Of a DNA stretch of 64,000 nt, positions 61,472 through 64,000 are shown piece after piece (the stretch's first letter is position 1; every line of letters starts with the position of its first letter). The position numbers were made by a program, and so were the translations under genes. Under the pieces are notes generated by a model. It was not told the origin of the DNA. It worked only from the letters and a program-made list of their open reading frames with translations, and searched no databases. This DNA comes from Microbacterium fluvii (lineage in GTDB: Bacteria; Actinomycetota; Actinomycetes; Actinomycetales; Microbacteriaceae), in the NCBI RefSeq assembly GCF_025515205.1, contig NZ_JAOPFX010000004.1, positions 62,001 to 126,000 of the forward strand, read 5' to 3'.

Positions 61472-63024
61472 GCGCCCTCGTTCCCCTGCTGGTCACCCTG
61501 CCCCTCCTCGGCGCCGCCGTCGCCCTCATCGCCGGACGCCACCGGCGCACGCAGGTGGTCGTGTCGGTGGTCACCCTGACCCTCGTGACCGTCATCGCCA
61601 CGGTGCTGCTGTTCGCCGTAGACTCCGGCGACGAGGCGATCGCGGTCTCGGTGGGCGGCTGGCCGGTGCCGTTCGGCATCGTGCTCTACGTCGACCGGCT
61701 CGCCGCCCTGCTCGTGGTGGTCTCGAGCATCGTGCTGCTCGCGGTGCTGCTGTTCTCGGTCGGCCAGGGCGCGGCCGACGGCGACGACGAGACGCCGATC
61801 TCGATCTTCCACCCCTCCTACCTCATCCTCGCGGCGGGCATCTTCAACGCCTTCATCGCGGGCGATCTCTTCAACCTCTACGTCGGGTTCGAGATCCTGC
61901 TGGTGGCCTCGTATGTGCTGATCACGCTCGGCTCGACCGAGTCCCGCATCCGCACCGGCGTCGTCTACATCGTCGTGTCGCTCGTGTCGTCGATCCTCTT
62001 CCTCGCGGCCATCGCGATGATCTACGGGGCGCTGGGCACGGTCAACATGGCCCAGATCGCCCAGCGCATGGTCGAGCTGCCGCAGGACGTGCAGCTCGTG
62101 CTGCACCTCATGCTGCTGCTGGCCTTCGCCATCAAGGCGGCGGTGTTCCCGCTGTCGTTCTGGCTGCCCGACTCGTACCCCACCGCGCCGGCTCCGGTCA
62201 CGGCGGTGTTCGCGGGCCTGCTCACCAAGGTGGGCGTCTACGCGATGATCCGCACCGAGACGCAGCTGTTCAACGACAGCGACGTCAACACGCTGCTGCT
62301 GATCGTGGCGCTGGCGACCATGATCGTCGGCGTCCTCGGCGCCGTCGCGCAGGCGGAGCTCAAACGCATCCTGTCGTTCACCCTCGTCAGCCACGTCGGC
62401 TACATGGTGTTCGGCCTCGCGATCGCCACCGAGGAGGCGATCGGGGCGACGATCTACTACATGGTCCACCACATCGTGGTGCAGACGACCCTGTTCCTGG
62501 CGGTGGGACTGATCGAGCGCCGCGCGGGGTCGACCTCGATCCTTCGGGTCAAGGGACTCATGCGGGCGGCGCCGGTGATCGCGGTGCTGTACTTCATCCC
62601 GGCCGTGAACCTCGGCGGCCTCCCGCCCTTCTCGGGCTTCATCGGCAAGTTCGCGCTGTTCGATGCGGCCGCCAGCGACGGGTCGCCCCTCATGATCGTG
62701 CTGATCGTCGCCGGCATCGTGACGAGCCTGCTCACCCTCTATGCGCTCATGCGGGCCTGGAACCTCTCGTTCTGGCGAGAGGAAGACGACTCGGCCGAGA
62801 CCGAGGCGCGCATCTCGTACCTGGGCGCAGCCCCCGCCGCCGGCGACGAGTCGGAGCGCCGCGTGATCCCCCGCATCATGACCTCCGCGACGGCGGGCAT
62901 GGTGGCGGTCACGGTCGCCCTCACCGTGTTCGCCGGTCCGCTGTACGACGTGTGCGAGCGCATCGGCAGCGCGCTGCTGCAGCCGGTGACCCTCGTGCAG
63001 CTCGAGCAGGAGGCGGCAGAGTGA
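61468..63024 (+). CDS. mrpD: Mrp antiporter subunit D
   Basis: A 518-residue NuoN/NuoM-like subunit with about 14 helices. Signature segments: FNLYVGFEILLVASYVLI (conserved Glu), KAAVFPLSFWLPDSYPTAPA and LKRILSFTLVSHVGYM. ATG 61468 overlaps mrpC by four bases. The C-terminus (LQLEQEA-type end) is cytoplasmic. It is essential for proton or sodium translocation in the complex. Confidence 0.96.
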   Translation: MSALVPLLVTLPLLGAAVALIAGRHRRTQVVVSVVTLTLVTVIATVLLFAVDSGDEAIAVSVGGWPVPFGIVLYVDRLAALLVVVSSIVLLAVLLFSVGQGAADGDDETPISIFHPSYLILAAGIFNAFIAGDLFNLYVGFEILLVASYVLITLGSTESRIRTGVVYIVVSLVSSILFLAAIAMIYGALGTVNMAQIAQRMVELPQDVQLVLHLMLLLAFAIKAAVFPLSFWLPDSYPTAPAPVTAVFAGLLTKVGVYAMIRTETQLFNDSDVNTLLLIVALATMIVGVLGAVAQAELKRILSFTLVSHVGYMVFGLAIATEEAIGATIYYMVHHIVVQTTLFLAVGLIERRAGSTSILRVKGLMRAAPVIAVLYFIPAVNLGGLPPFSGFIGKFALFDAAASDGSPLMIVLIVAGIVTSLLTLYALMRAWNLSFWREEDDSAETEARISYLGAAPAAGDESERRVIPRIMTSATAGMVAVTVALTVFAGPLYDVCERIGSALLQPVTLVQLEQEAAE

Positions 63025-63593
63025 GCCCCGACTTCCGCCACACCCCACGCAGCCTCGCCGCCCAGGCGTGGCGGCAGCTGCCGTTCTTCGTGTGGCTCGT
63101 CGCGCTGTGGATGCTGCTGTGGGGGCAGTTCACGTGGCTCGCGGTGCTCAGCGGCATCGTCGTGGCGGTGTTCGTCACCCGCATCTTCCGCCTGCCACCG
63201 GTGGAGCTGTCGGGGCGGGTGAACCTGTGGCACGGGCTGGTGTTCGTGCTCTCGTTCCTCGTCGCCCTCGTGCACGGCTCGGTGCTCGTGGCCTGGCAGG
63301 TGCTCGACTGGCGGCGTCAGCCGGGCACCGCGATCATCGCGGTGCCGCTGGTGACCGACGACGACCTGATCATGACGCACGTCGCGGTCACCGCTTCCCT
63401 CATCCCCGGCTCGCTCATCGTCGACACCGATCGCGACCGCCGCGTGCTGTACCTGCACGTCATCGGCGTGCACGGCGCCGACGACGTCGAGAAGCAGCGG
63501 CGCAGCGTGCAGGACTGGGAGCGGCGCATCGTCAAGGCCGTGGGCTCTCGGGCGCAGCTGGCCCAGTTCGCACAGGCGGGAGGACCCGGATGA
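63021..63593 (+). CDS. mrpE: Mrp antiporter subunit E
   Basis: A 190-residue protein from GTG 63021 (four-base overlap). Two helices in the first 75 residues (LPFFVWLVALWMLLWGQFTW, LVFVLSFLVALVHGSVLVAW) and a cytoplasmic domain containing HVAVTASLIPGSLIVDTD and LYLHVIGV, typical of MrpE. Confidence 0.95.
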   Translation: MSPDFRHTPRSLAAQAWRQLPFFVWLVALWMLLWGQFTWLAVLSGIVVAVFVTRIFRLPPVELSGRVNLWHGLVFVLSFLVALVHGSVLVAWQVLDWRRQPGTAIIAVPLVTDDDLIMTHVAVTASLIPGSLIVDTDRDRRVLYLHVIGVHGADDVEKQRRSVQDWERRIVKAVGSRAQLAQFAQAGGPG

Positions 63594-63856
63594 GCTGGCT
63601 GATCGCTGCCGTCGTCGTGCTGTTCGGTGCGGCGGCCCTGCTCACGATCTTCAAGATCGTGGTGGGCCCCTCGATCCTCGACCGGGCCGTGGCCTCCGAT
63701 GTGCTGCTGACCCTCGTCATGTGCGCGCTGGGTGCCGAGATGGCGATCAACCACCACACCCGCACCCTCCCGGTGCTGCTGATCATCGCCGCCGTCGGCG
63801 TCTTCGGCTCGATCTCGATCGCCCGGTTCGTGGCCAGGAGGGACAACGAACGATGA
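63590..63856 (+). CDS. mrpF: Mrp antiporter subunit F
   Basis: 88 residues, ATG 63590 overlapping mrpE by four bases. Three helices, with GPSILDRAVASDVL after the first, the MrpF signature (conserved Asp in the second helix region). Confidence 0.95.
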   Translation: MSWLIAAVVVLFGAAALLTIFKIVVGPSILDRAVASDVLLTLVMCALGAEMAINHHTRTLPVLLIIAAVGVFGSISIARFVARRDNER

Positions 63857-64000
63857 ACGTCGACACCCTCATGGATCTCGCGGCCGGCGTGCTGCTCGTC
63901 ATCGGCGCCGCCCTCTGCCTCATCGCCGCGATCGGCCTGCTGCGCTTCCGCGACGTTCCCACCCGCCTGCACGCGGCGACCAAGCCCCAGGTGCTCGGGC
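63853..64000 (+). CDS. mrpG: Mrp antiporter subunit G, partial
   Basis: Starts with ATG 63853 in the overlap with mrpF and runs off the right edge after about 49 residues. It begins with a helix (LAAGVLLVIGAALCLIAAIG) followed by LLRFRDVPTRLHAATKPQVLG, the fully conserved MrpG segment. It completes the mrpA(B)-C-D-E-F-G operon. Confidence 0.95.
   Translation, partial: MNVDTLMDLAAGVLLVIGAALCLIAAIGLLRFRDVPTRLHAATKPQVLG

Noticed and set aside
61219..63048. 609-residue minus-strand frame across mrpC-mrpD
   Set aside because: Antisense shadow rich in His/Asp/Arg; mrpC and mrpD are unmistakable on the plus strand.

Overview
The window comes from a high-GC Gram-positive actinobacterium, most likely of the Microbacteriaceae (Microbacterium-like). 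This rests on the codon use, the frequent GTG and 4-base ATGA/GTGA gene overlaps, the presence of nucS (the actinobacterial/archaeal mismatch endonuclease), a seven-gene-type Mrp antiporter operon, and class III lanthipeptide enzymology. No rRNA, tRNA or CRISPR array was found.

The window has two parts. About 1-51.1 kb is accessory DNA: mixed strands, AT-richer patches, mobile-element debris and many unfamiliar proteins. About 51.2-64 kb is ordinary chromosomal backbone, with dense genes and very GC-rich third positions.

Region by region: 0.0-2.1 kb holds a recombinase-like pair and a small hypothetical gene. 2.2-19.8 kb looks like a defence-type island. It contains an ImmA/IrrE peptidase with a two-helix membrane partner, a DUF4062 plus helical-repeat protein, and a five-gene overlapping operon (calcineurin-like phosphoesterase, two tandem HAD_SAK-like phosphatases of which one has lost key acidic residues, a zinc-ribbon protein, and an HTH-nucleotidyltransferase fusion). 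It also contains a Mrr-like nuclease fused to helical repeats, a KAP P-loop NTPase with a membrane partner, and a PD-(D/E)XK nuclease broken by a one-base frameshift. 19.8-25.1 kb is a class III lanthipeptide locus: histidine kinase, response regulator, LanKC synthetase, and a 39-residue LanA precursor, not previously obvious, overlapping the end of lanKC by 32 bases. 25.7-30.8 kb is an array of small secreted proteins interrupted by an intact IS256-family element, ending in a decayed second histidine kinase that resembles the lanthipeptide one.

31.0-33.2 kb is a three-gene operon of unknown function. It is followed by an IS3 remnant, a secreted metalloprotease/lipoprotein pair, a decayed PIN-like gene, and hipBA with four visible operators. 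38.6-49.4 kb is bracketed by two diverged copies of a structured ~205-base element. It carries lipoproteins, secreted proteins, a standalone proteasome-beta-like Ntn hydrolase, and a ~1940-residue secreted YD-repeat (Rhs/WapA-like) toxin with its immunity gene.

49.5-51.1 kb carries three small envelope proteins. 51.2-64 kb carries GNAT, GntR, cold-shock protein, a coiled-coil membrane protein, an HAD phosphatase, NucS, a divergent MFS/LacI pair, and mrpA-C-D-E-F-G running off the right edge.
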